From: an uncultured Acholeplasmatales bacterium
GTDB lineage: Bacteria; Bacillota_I; Bacilli_A; ML615J-28; CAG-698
Reading direction: 5' to 3'
DNA: 19,020 nt
NCBI GenBank assembly: GCA_937877075.1
Contig: CALEGD010000063.1
Location: forward strand, 1-19,020
Numbering within the stretch: position 1 is the first letter of the stretch; each line of letters opens with the position of its first letter. This document shows, piece by piece, positions 8,121 through 14,773 of the stretch. The notes below the pieces were generated by a model. The model was given only the letters and a program-made list of their open reading frames with translations, had not been told where the DNA came from and searched no databases. The position numbers and the translations under genes are program-made.

Positions 8121-9326
8121 TTATCTCACCTCAAATTTATTTAATTTCTTCCCGATTAACTTTACAAGCATACTTAACAATAAAACAATTATCAAGATAA
8201 CAATTGATATTGCACTGGCAAGTTCAAAATTAGGATTTTCTCCACTCATAATACTCCAAATATGAACCGCAAGTGAGGTTGATCTTTCATTAATCCGCAC
8301 CTTATCTTTAATAGTAGTACCGACTGCATAAATTAAAGCTGCACTTTCACCGATGATTCTTCCGATTGAAAGAATTGTAGCGGTTAAGATCCCGGCTAGT
8401 GCATTTGGAAGTACAACTTTAAAAGTTGTTTGCGTTTCACTGGATCCTAAGGCCAGTGAAGCATCGCGATAAGATCTAGGTATTACTTTTAAGGCTTCTT
8501 CGGTTGTTTTAATAATAATCGGAAGAATGATTATAGTTAAGGTCAAGGCACCGGAAGCAATACTGCCACCATCAGAGGCTATGACTGAATTCATAAAGGG
8601 AATAAAGACGATTGCACCAACTAAGCCAAAGATAATCGAAGGAATACCGGTCGTCATATCGATCATCGCTCTTAAAAGATTGGTAAATTTATTTTCCTTT
8701 GCAAACTCATGAAGATAAATTGCTGCTCCGATTCCTAAAGGCAGGGCAATAATCAATGTTAAGATAATTAGATAAAAGGTTGTGATTAATGAACCCCTGA
8801 TACCGCCGCCGGAGGTTGTCGTTACTAAGTCGGTAATTACATTGCCATTTTGAAAAGTATCTCTAACGGATTTAGCTCCTTCTTTTCCGATTCCAATAAT
8901 TAAATCTCCACTATCATTAGATAAGAATACTTTTTCCAAAAACTGACCTTTGCTTATTTTGATATATTGATCGGTGTTTGGATCTTTCATATTAATTAGT
9001 GGTGAATATTGATCTAGATAAACTATTTGCACTACTTGCTCGTTTTCCTTGTTTTTTACATCCTTAAAAGCTACTCCCCATTTATCTGAAAAGAAAGCAC
9101 CATTAATATTAGGGTCATCATAGGTTCTAAAAATAATGTCTTCGGTTAAAGCGGTATTATAGACTTTTTCATAATAATCACTGATAAGCAAATCAAAAGA
9201 AAGTGTTTTAAACCCACTTGAAAAGATGAAGTAAAGTAAAGCCAGCAAAACTAAAAGTCCAAAACTGGAAAATAAACCGGTAATTGCATTAAGTGCATTA
9301 TCTATAATCCTTTGCTTTTTCCTCAT
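8121..9326 (-). CDS. pstA: Phosphate ABC transporter permease PstA with a large extracytoplasmic insertion
   Basis: This 401-residue permease forms the phosphate channel with PstC. The C-terminal 230 residues are a normal PstA core beginning at GGGIRGSLITTFYLI (173-187). The coupling loop that docks on PstB is in the region containing YRDASLALGSSETQTTFKVV, and GRIIGESAALIYAVGTT follows. PstA is usually about 280-300 residues. Here, between TM1 (about 16-38) and the next membrane helix, roughly residues 45-172 form a hydrophilic segment that replaces the usual short loop. It includes FFSDKWGVAFKDV and ISKGQFLEKVFLSNDSGDL. Topology predicts it lies outside the membrane, where PstS docks. The ATG overlaps the pstC stop (ATGA). 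The transporter assignment is firm; the role of the insertion is unknown. Confidence 0.93.
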   Translation of the reverse strand: MRKKQRIIDNALNAITGLFSSFGLLVLLALLYFIFSSGFKTLSFDLLISDYYEKVYNTALTEDIIFRTYDDPNINGAFFSDKWGVAFKDVKNKENEQVVQIVYLDQYSPLINMKDPNTDQYIKISKGQFLEKVFLSNDSGDLIIGIGKEGAKSVRDTFQNGNVITDLVTTTSGGGIRGSLITTFYLIILTLIIALPLGIGAAIYLHEFAKENKFTNLLRAMIDMTTGIPSIIFGLVGAIVFIPFMNSVIASDGGSIASGALTLTIIILPIIIKTTEEALKVIPRSYRDASLALGSSETQTTFKVVLPNALAGILTATILSIGRIIGESAALIYAVGTTIKDKVRINERSTSLAVHIWSIMSGENPNFELASAISIVILIIVLLLSMLVKLIGKKLNKFEVR

Positions 9327-10267
9327 TGAATATTACCTATCTTTCTCTTAACAATATTCAAAAGAATATTACTTACTAGAATGATGATGATTAATAAGAT
9401 ACCGACACTAAATCTGATATCATAGTCCAATCCGGTAGTTTCTTTTAGGCCGAGTAACATTGTTGAGGTTAAGGTTCTAGTGGTATTAAATAAATTGAAG
9501 ATTGGTCCGCTGCCGTTATTACCGGCAACCATCGAGACGGCCGTAGCTTCACCTAAAGCCCGACCGACTCCAAGAATTATACCAGAGAAAATACCTGATT
9601 TGGCGCTGGATAATACTACCTTAAAATTAGTTTGGGTATGAGAAGCCCCTAAAGCTAGGGACCCATTAATTAAATCTTGTCTGACGGCATTAATACTGGT
9701 TAGCGAAATCATTGTAATCGTTGGGATAATCATTATACTTAAAACTAAAACAGTTGATAAGGTAGAAATGCCGCCTGCACTTTGAAAGTTGAAAAGTAAT
9801 GAGATTCTTTCCACAAACTTAGTAATTACACCAACCCCAAATAAACCATATATAATCGAAGGGATGCTGGCTAAGATGTCAATTACATAAGTAATAATAT
9901 TTCCGACAGATTTTGGAGCAATTTTCGAGACAAAGAGCGCAGTAAGAACCGCTATCGGAACCGCTATAAATAAAGATAAAAACACAATGTAAATAGTATT
10001 AATAATTATAAATCCGGCACCATAAATATTCGGATTTTTAAACCAAGTAGTTCCGAATAAGAAATTTCCTAAGTTAACCCGATAATTTTGTCCTTGAATT
10101 TGATAATCTTTAATAAAAGGACTGATTCCTTTTAAAAAGATAAAAAGTACAATAATGACAATAATCGATGAGCTAATAATCGTAATTCCTAAAAAGATAT
10201 TCCTAACAATTTTATCGATTCTGGTTTTCCGATTTATTTTATCGATGTTTTTTTCTAATTTATTCAT
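9323..10267 (-). CDS. pstC: Phosphate ABC transporter permease PstC
   Basis: This 314-residue permease is of normal PstC length. It has a basic cytoplasmic N-terminus, TM1 (about 23-46), the PstC-typical LFGTTWFKNP segment in the first outer loop, and five further membrane helices. The coupling loop is in SLALGASHTQTNFKVVLSSA, followed by GVGRALGEATAVSMVAGN, a PstC signature. It should pair with PstA and PstB. The ATG at 10265-10267 has no recognisable Shine-Dalgarno. The preceding bases (GTTTTTGCTGC) are the T-rich tail of a hairpin that starts inside the pstS stop region. No better start is present within the first 60 residues, so the start is kept. Confidence 0.94.
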   Translation of the reverse strand: MNKLEKNIDKINRKTRIDKIVRNIFLGITIISSSIIVIIVLFIFLKGISPFIKDYQIQGQNYRVNLGNFLFGTTWFKNPNIYGAGFIIINTIYIVFLSLFIAVPIAVLTALFVSKIAPKSVGNIITYVIDILASIPSIIYGLFGVGVITKFVERISLLFNFQSAGGISTLSTVLVLSIMIIPTITMISLTSINAVRQDLINGSLALGASHTQTNFKVVLSSAKSGIFSGIILGVGRALGEATAVSMVAGNNGSGPIFNLFNTTRTLTSTMLLGLKETTGLDYDIRFSVGILLIIIILVSNILLNIVKRKIGNIQ

Positions 10268-10272
10268 GCAGC

Positions 10273-10302
10273 AAAAACAAATAAGCGAAGAATCGCTTAT
10301 TT
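10273..10302 (-). terminator. Hairpin with T-tract between pstS and pstC (partial terminator or 3' stabiliser)
   Basis: On the minus strand, AAATAAGCGA (10293-10302) and TCGCTTATTT (10279-10288) form a perfect 10-base-pair stem closed by a TTCT loop. GTTTTT follows. The stem includes the last codon and stop of pstS. A leaky terminator or RNA-stabilising hairpin right after the binding-protein gene would give more PstS than membrane subunits, a common arrangement in ABC transporter operons. That role is inferred. Confidence 0.7.
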
Positions 10303-11220
10303 CACCTCATTCCACTTAGTAATCGTCCCATTATAAATGCTTTTTAAAGTTTCATCAGTAATACTTGTAATTTTATTTTTATTATTTACCACAGCAACAA
10401 TTGCATCAGTACAAATCTTACCGTAGCTACCTTCACTTAATAATTCTGTATCACTTAGTTTAAATTCACGGGATGCGAAAGCGATATCAAGTTTATTTGA
10501 TCCATCCTTTTCTCCACCTTGAGTTCTTTTATAAGCATCACCGCTTCCGGTATGATTATGTTCGTAAATAAAATTACCACATTTTAAACTAAATTCTGAC
10601 GATAATGCTTTGGCGATTTTTTCTACTGAAGTAGAACCACCAAATCTGATAGTAATTCCCCTATTGTCTTCTGAAGCAATTGGATAATTTGATTTAATAT
10701 CATTCCAAGATGGATCATTAGCATTAACTGCTATAATACCGTCATTAGCTTTGATAGTTGTTTTTCCTTCTTTGGTATTTAAGTAAGCAACAAACGCTTC
10801 AACAATCTCTTCTACTTTAGTAGAGTTATATTCATTCCTAACTACATAATTAAAATTTCTTGTCAGTAAATAAGTTCCATTTAAAACATTTTCTTCAGTC
10901 GGATCTATAGCATTATAAACTAATCCCTTAAGTCCTGAATTTTCTAAAGATGATAAAGAAATATATCCGATTCCATACTCATCATTCTTAATTAAATTTA
11001 TCATATCACCGTTTCCGGTTACTTCAACATAACCTTTAACTAAAGCTGTATTATCCGCTACTGCATCTTTAAAATTAATTGTTGAAAAGAAACCATCCCT
11101 AGTTCCGCTAGTTGTATCTCTTGTATAAACTTTAATCTCCGGATTTTCCAATTTTGATCCGCATCCTGCTAAAATGCTAACAAAAATAAATAAAATAAAA
11201 ATAAGTATATTCTTTTTCAT
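10297..11220 (-). CDS. pstS: Phosphate-binding lipoprotein PstS with circularly permuted domain order
   Basis: This 307-residue protein should capture phosphate outside the membrane and deliver it to PstC/PstA. A signal peptide ends in the lipobox LAGC (17-20, Cys20 lipidated). The order of the PstS landmarks is reversed. The phosphate loop TRDTTSGTRDGFF (33-45, R34, S38, G39, T40), YGIGYISL (82-89) and the PTEENVLNGTYLLTRNF region (107-123) come first. GGSTSVEKIA (194-203), TGSG (224-227), DIAFASREFK (245-254), TDAIVAVVN (271-279) and NGTITKWNEVK (297-307) come last. In ordinary PstS the second set is N-terminal and the SGTR set follows the 'W.EVGG' segment, which here is the exact C-terminus. 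The start is the ATG at 11218-11220, after AGGAGG. An earlier in-frame start at 11253 lacks such a site and would bury the signal peptide. PstS identity is supported by every landmark and by the operon. Confidence 0.92.
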   Translation of the reverse strand: MKKNILIFILFIFVSILAGCGSKLENPEIKVYTRDTTSGTRDGFFSTINFKDAVADNTALVKGYVEVTGNGDMINLIKNDEYGIGYISLSSLENSGLKGLVYNAIDPTEENVLNGTYLLTRNFNYVVRNEYNSTKVEEIVEAFVAYLNTKEGKTTIKANDGIIAVNANDPSWNDIKSNYPIASEDNRGITIRFGGSTSVEKIAKALSSEFSLKCGNFIYEHNHTGSGDAYKRTQGGEKDGSNKLDIAFASREFKLSDTELLSEGSYGKICTDAIVAVVNNKNKITSITDETLKSIYNGTITKWNEVK

Positions 11221-11251
11221 AATATGTCCTCCTTCATTTTTCTTCAATAAC

Positions 11252-11265
11252 ATTGTACTATCATA
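11252..11265 (-). promoter_or_regulatory. Candidate -10 region(s) of the pst operon promoter
   Basis: On the minus strand TATGAT (11260-11265) and TACAAT (11252-11257) resemble -10 hexamers. A second TATGAT lies at 11280-11285. None has a good -35 at 17 bases, as expected for a promoter activated by a PhoB/PhoP-type regulator bound to the upstream repeats. Which hexamer is used cannot be decided by eye. Confidence 0.35.
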
Positions 11266-11289
11266 TTGTTTCTGAAAATATCATAATTA

Positions 11290-11317
11290 AGTAAAGAATT
11301 GTAAAGATTTTGTAAAG
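11290..11317 (-). promoter_or_regulatory. Pho-box-like direct repeats upstream of pstS
   Basis: On the minus strand CTTTAC occurs three times in a row (complements at 11312-11317, 11301-11306 and 11291-11296), spaced 11 and 10 bases. The first two read TTTACA. This matches the TT(A/T)ACA-type repeat with about one helical turn spacing that PhoP binds in Firmicutes. The repeats lie 70-100 bases before the pstS start codon. The response regulator encoded in this operon is the probable ligand, making the operon phosphate-starvation induced and autoregulated. Confidence 0.65.
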
Positions 11318-11326
11318 ATTACATAT

Positions 11327-11348
11327 AATTTTACCCTTATGTAAAATT
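11327..11348. repeat. Perfect inverted repeat AATTTTAC-N6-GTAAAATT
   Basis: The arms (11327-11334 and 11341-11348) are perfect 8-base complements around a CCTTAT centre. The site lies upstream of the Pho-box-like repeats and just beyond the terminator of the ribose operon. Each arm contains a TTTAC half-site in opposite orientation, so it may be another site for the response regulator or an operator for a different protein. There is no T-tract, so it is not a terminator. Confidence 0.5.
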
Positions 11349-11364
11349 CTATAGTAATATAATG

Positions 11365-11412
11365 AAAATAAAAAATCATAAAAACAACTAGAGTAAGCTG
11401 ATTTTATGATTT
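11365..11412 (-). terminator. Intrinsic terminator after the ribose/nucleoside operon
   Basis: About 26 bases after the LacI-type gene, the minus strand has AAATCATAAAA (11402-11412) paired with TTTTATGATTT (11373-11383). After a T-T mismatch, an inner CAGCT/AGTTG stem with one G-T pair closes on TACTCT. TTTATTTT follows. The outer stem is AT-rich, but the total of 16 base pairs and the T-tract make a convincing terminator. It separates the operon from the pst promoter. Confidence 0.75.
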
Positions 11413-11438
11413 ATTAGAAAATTATAAAGAAACAAATT

Positions 11439-12443
11439 TTAAATCGTTGCCACACTTTGACGTTCAGAAATATTTGTTGATAGAACAATATTTTTAACTT
11501 CTAGTGAACCTTCAAGTATTTCTTCAAGTAGCATAAGGATATTATGGGAAATCTCATCCACATTCTGGCTGACACTGGTTAGAGGAACATCAAGCATCCC
11601 TGAAAAAAGCAAATCGTCAAAGCCTATTACGGAAATATCTTTCGGAATTTTTTTGCCAGATTCTTTTGCTGCCCGGTAAAAACCATATGCCATTAAATCA
11701 TTACATACAAATACGGCTGTTATATCTTTTTTAAGTAAATCTAATCCCTGTTGATAACCACCATGAAACTGGTAATTACCAATTTTAATTAATTCTTTAT
11801 CTACTTTTAGACCTTCATCAATTAAAGCTCTTTTATATCCTTCAAGACGTATCCTTGATGAATAACTATTAATCGGCCCTGTAATACATCCTATTTTACG
11901 ATGACCTTTTTTTATTAGATATTTTACTGCTTCCTCACTACCTTTTAAGTTATCTGATATTACCAGGGAGCAAGGATTTCCTTCAAAATATCTATCAAAA
12001 ACAATAACACCTTTGCCTGCATTAATAAACTTATTGATATATTCAAAATTGTCCTTTGATTCTATAGCGGGGCAAACGATTAATGCGTCAACACCTTTTG
12101 CAAGTAAAAGATTGGCATATTTTATCTCGTCAGTGAGGTTATCATTAGTATTACATAAGAAAATACTATAACCTCTTGAATTAATCTTTTGTTCTATATT
12201 CTTAGCAATTTCCGCAAAAAATATATTTGTTATATCAGGAATTATCAGGCCGATAGTTTTTGTTTTTTTAGTAACCAAGCCTTGAGCTAAAAAGTTGGGA
12301 ACATAATTATATTTCTTGGCAAGCTTTAAAACTAATTCCCGCTTTTTTTCTGAAACTCTTACATTCTTGTTATTTAAGATGAGTGAAACGGTTGTAATCG
12401 ACAAACCAGTTTTCTCACTCAAAAATTTTAATGTTACGGCCAT
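11439..12443 (-). CDS. LacI/RbsR-type transcriptional regulator
   Basis: This 334-residue regulator has an N-terminal LacI helix-turn-helix (LKFLSEKTGLSITTVSLILN, 5-24) with a hinge region ending near residue 60. A periplasmic-binding-protein-like sugar domain follows (IGLIIPDITNIFFAEIAKNI, VIVFDRYFEG, KIGCITGP, VFVCNDLMAYGFYRAA, SVIGFDDL). The IPDITN pattern and a ribokinase gene directly upstream suggest it senses ribose or a related pentose. It is the last gene of the transport operon, starting 12 bases after the ribokinase stop behind a strong GGGGAG site. Its operator is presumably at the operon promoter beyond the right edge, since no clear LacI-type palindrome was seen here. The family is certain; the effector is inferred. 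Confidence 0.93.
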   Translation of the reverse strand: MAVTLKFLSEKTGLSITTVSLILNNKNVRVSEKKRELVLKLAKKYNYVPNFLAQGLVTKKTKTIGLIIPDITNIFFAEIAKNIEQKINSRGYSIFLCNTNDNLTDEIKYANLLLAKGVDALIVCPAIESKDNFEYINKFINAGKGVIVFDRYFEGNPCSLVISDNLKGSEEAVKYLIKKGHRKIGCITGPINSYSSRIRLEGYKRALIDEGLKVDKELIKIGNYQFHGGYQQGLDLLKKDITAVFVCNDLMAYGFYRAAKESGKKIPKDISVIGFDDLLFSGMLDVPLTSVSQNVDEISHNILMLLEEILEGSLEVKNIVLSTNISERQSVATI

Positions 12444-12455
12444 ATAATCTCCCCT

Positions 12456-13370
12456 TTATACAAACTTTTTTAGAAACTCTTCTATTTGTGATTTTGTTGG
12501 AATTGCTTTTTGGGCACCATGTTTAGTGATGGTCAGAGCGGAAGCACAATTTGCGTATTTAACGGCTTCTTCAATATTATTTGAATCCATCAATCTAACA
12601 GCAAAAGCGCCAACAAATGTATCTCCAGCAGCAGTTGTATCAACAACTTCTTCTTCTATAGCTTTAATAAAATATATCTTTCCTTCTTTATTGTAAGCAC
12701 AACCATTTTTACCCAATGTAATTATAACATTTTTTACTTTCTTTGAAAGGAAAAAGTCAAATACTTTTGAAATATTGGCAATATCTAAATTCAAACCAGC
12801 TAAACTAAAACCTTCTATTTCATTAGGTATTAGATAATCACAGTTTTCATAGATTGTTTCATTTAAGGGTTGGTCCGGTGCCGGATTCAAAATGGTTACC
12901 ATTCCTAAACTCTTAGCCAATTTTAAACCCTTTTCTACAACATCAATTCGGTTTTCCAATTGAGTAATAAAGAAATCTCCAGGTTTTGCTTCTTTTTGAA
13001 GAATTTCTGAAAAGTCTTCATATTCATATTGATAATTAGCACCGGAATCAATTATTATCCGATTATTACCTTCATTAATAACTATGACTGCAACCCCGCT
13101 GGAACAAGGTTTTGTTATCAAATGCTGACAATTAACATGATAATTTGTTAAACTATTTTTTAATTCATTTCCCCAAAAGTCATTTCCTGTTGCTCCGAGG
13201 AAGGTAGCATTGCCTCCCATTTTAGAAACTGCAACTGCTTGATTAGCTCCCTTACCCCCGGTATTTGCAATGAAATTATTTCCGATTACTGTTTCTCCGG
13301 CAATAGGGAACTTTTCGCAATTAATACTTAAATCAATATTTATACTTCCAAGAATAAAAATCTTTTTCAT
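12456..13370 (-). CDS. rbsK: Ribokinase (PfkB family)
   Basis: This 304-residue kinase most likely makes ribose 5-phosphate from ribose and ATP. PfkB landmarks are GSINIDLSI (8-16), the substrate-binding GGKGANQAVAVSKMGG (38-53) and the catalytic/anion-hole motif DTTAAGDTF (244-252) with Asp250 as the base. The Ala-Ala in DTTAAGD also occurs in the well-studied E. coli RbsK and so is not a defect. NPAPDQPL (162-169) and NEIEGFSL (183-190) are further ribokinase-type segments. I chose the ATG at 13368-13370. GAGG lies seven bases upstream, and the in-frame TTG at 13382 is part of that site and overlaps the previous stop. It follows the DraG-fold gene by 8 bases, as expected if that enzyme releases free ribose. 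Another pentose or nucleoside substrate cannot be excluded. Confidence 0.88.
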   Translation of the reverse strand: MKKIFILGSINIDLSINCEKFPIAGETVIGNNFIANTGGKGANQAVAVSKMGGNATFLGATGNDFWGNELKNSLTNYHVNCQHLITKPCSSGVAVIVINEGNNRIIIDSGANYQYEYEDFSEILQKEAKPGDFFITQLENRIDVVEKGLKLAKSLGMVTILNPAPDQPLNETIYENCDYLIPNEIEGFSLAGLNLDIANISKVFDFFLSKKVKNVIITLGKNGCAYNKEGKIYFIKAIEEEVVDTTAAGDTFVGAFAVRLMDSNNIEEAVKYANCASALTITKHGAQKAIPTKSQIEEFLKKFV

Positions 13371-13378
13371 TGATATCC

Positions 13379-14773
13379 TCAATCTAGCAATTTGGCTAAT
13401 TCTACAGTATATTTGGATAATTCTTTAATACTAATGGTTTTATTAGCTCTAATATAAGTTTTTAAGGTATCTCCTATCGGTTCTGTCCATTTTTCTTTTA
13501 AAGTTTTTTCTTGATTGATAATACCCAAAATTGTTGCAATTTGGGCAGCATTACAATCAACATCATAACCAACCATTGCACAGATATGGATGGTTTCATC
13601 AAAATCATTGTTTCCAAACCAAAGGGAAACAATTTCGGCCGCTGCATTAGGATAGGCATGGATCCAATTGTAATGTTTATATTTATCAATAATAATTTCC
13701 CAAGCACTTTCCCAATCTGTATTTTCTTTACAAATTTTTAAAGCATAATTTACTACAGAGTAGTATTCGCTATTTTTCGGAATATAATGATGGATAGTAA
13801 GATCAAGAATTTCTCTGACGTCATTAAGGTTATAAGCAAGACTGGTCATAACGGCATTGAATATTTCACCGATAACCCCGTTATTATAGTGGGAAACGAT
13901 TCCGTCCATATAAGCAAGTTTTGCTGCAAGTAAAGGTTGGTTCGGAGCTACCATTCCACAGACGGCACCGCGCATTTGCGCCCCGATCCACTCCCGATAA
14001 GGATTATGAAGATAACCGCTTTCCGGAGGGTAGATTCCCATTTTAATATTTTTAATTGCCCATTCTTCAGCCGACCAAGCAAAAGGAATTAAAGCAGCCC
14101 ATTCTTCCGCAATATCTGCTGGCTGTAAATCCTTTCCTTTTCTTTCTAGAGCTTTTAGAAAAGCAATTTCATAGGTAATATCATCATTATAGGTATTTGG
14201 TTTCCGCACATAATCATAGACCTCACCAAAGGCTTCTCGAATGTTTTTAGTTGTATAGCCTTCAACAGCTGTACCAACCGCTCCCGCAACAATCTGAGCT
14301 AACCATCCATAATAGGTTTGATTTAAAAATCTTTCACTGTTTTTATCAAAGGATTGATCTTTAATAATCGGATCTATATCCTCTAAATACTTATCAAAAC
14401 TGTCATAAACTCGATAGTATAAGGAAGGATGTCCCTCAATTGGCTTAGCATTATTCAAAATATTCCAGATTCTCCAGGTTATTCGATTTAGCGATACCAT
14501 ATCATTTTCTTCAAAATATTTTAAACCTTCATCAATTAATTTTTCTGCCTCGGATACATCATAGCCCATACTTCCCATATCGGCAATCGCCGCAATTATT
14601 ATTCTTTCCGGAGCATTTGATCCGGGAACATTGCTCTTCCACTTCATTTTTAGGAAGATATCATCCATCTTTTCGATTTGTTCTGAAAACAACCAACCTT
14701 GTTCATCTTCTTCTAAGACAACCGGTTTTGCGTTTTGAAACAATTCATATTCTCTTTCCCATGCTTTTTTCAT
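13379..14773 (-). CDS. ADP-ribosylglycohydrolase (DraG)-fold protein, putative ribosyl-compound hydrolase
   Basis: This 464-residue protein belongs to the dinuclear-magnesium DraG/ARH fold. The two metal motifs are recognisable but altered. YNDDIT (195-200) stands where the family has (T/S)DDT, and DVDCNAAQIATILGI (404-418) stands where it has DTDTxAAxxG. Both key acid pairs (Asp197/198 and Asp404/406) are kept. The usual GDALG turn near the first helix reads AVGTAVEGY (165-173). About 150 residues precede the core, longer than DraG. There is no signal peptide. The gene starts 29 bases inside the end of the upstream permease gene, behind a strong AAGGAGAA site, and is followed by ribokinase. 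This context points to cleavage of an imported nucleoside or ribosylated compound to free ribose rather than protein de-ADP-ribosylation. The fold is fairly certain; the substrate is inferred. Confidence 0.82.
   Translation of the reverse strand: MKKAWEREYELFQNAKPVVLEEDEQGWLFSEQIEKMDDIFLKMKWKSNVPGSNAPERIIIAAIADMGSMGYDVSEAEKLIDEGLKYFEENDMVSLNRITWRIWNILNNAKPIEGHPSLYYRVYDSFDKYLEDIDPIIKDQSFDKNSERFLNQTYYGWLAQIVAGAVGTAVEGYTTKNIREAFGEVYDYVRKPNTYNDDITYEIAFLKALERKGKDLQPADIAEEWAALIPFAWSAEEWAIKNIKMGIYPPESGYLHNPYREWIGAQMRGAVCGMVAPNQPLLAAKLAYMDGIVSHYNNGVIGEIFNAVMTSLAYNLNDVREILDLTIHHYIPKNSEYYSVVNYALKICKENTDWESAWEIIIDKYKHYNWIHAYPNAAAEIVSLWFGNNDFDETIHICAMVGYDVDCNAAQIATILGIINQEKTLKEKWTEPIGDTLKTYIRANKTISIKELSKYTVELAKLLD

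Noticed and set aside
10297..11253. pstS as a frameshifted or truncated pseudogene, or with an 11-residue longer N-terminus
   Set aside because: The frame is open from a clean lipoprotein signal to the stop, with both PstS lobes complete. The longer start would place charged residues before the signal peptide and lacks the AGGAGG site that precedes the ATG at 11220.
11221..11438. A small RNA or riboswitch in the longest non-coding stretch
   Set aside because: The stretch is accounted for by a terminator, an inverted repeat, Pho-box-like repeats and a promoter region. No conserved riboswitch core was recognised.
12456..13370. The Ala in DTTAAGD of ribokinase as a missing catalytic glycine
   Set aside because: This variant occurs in bona fide ribokinases such as E. 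coli RbsK, and the catalytic Asp250 is intact.
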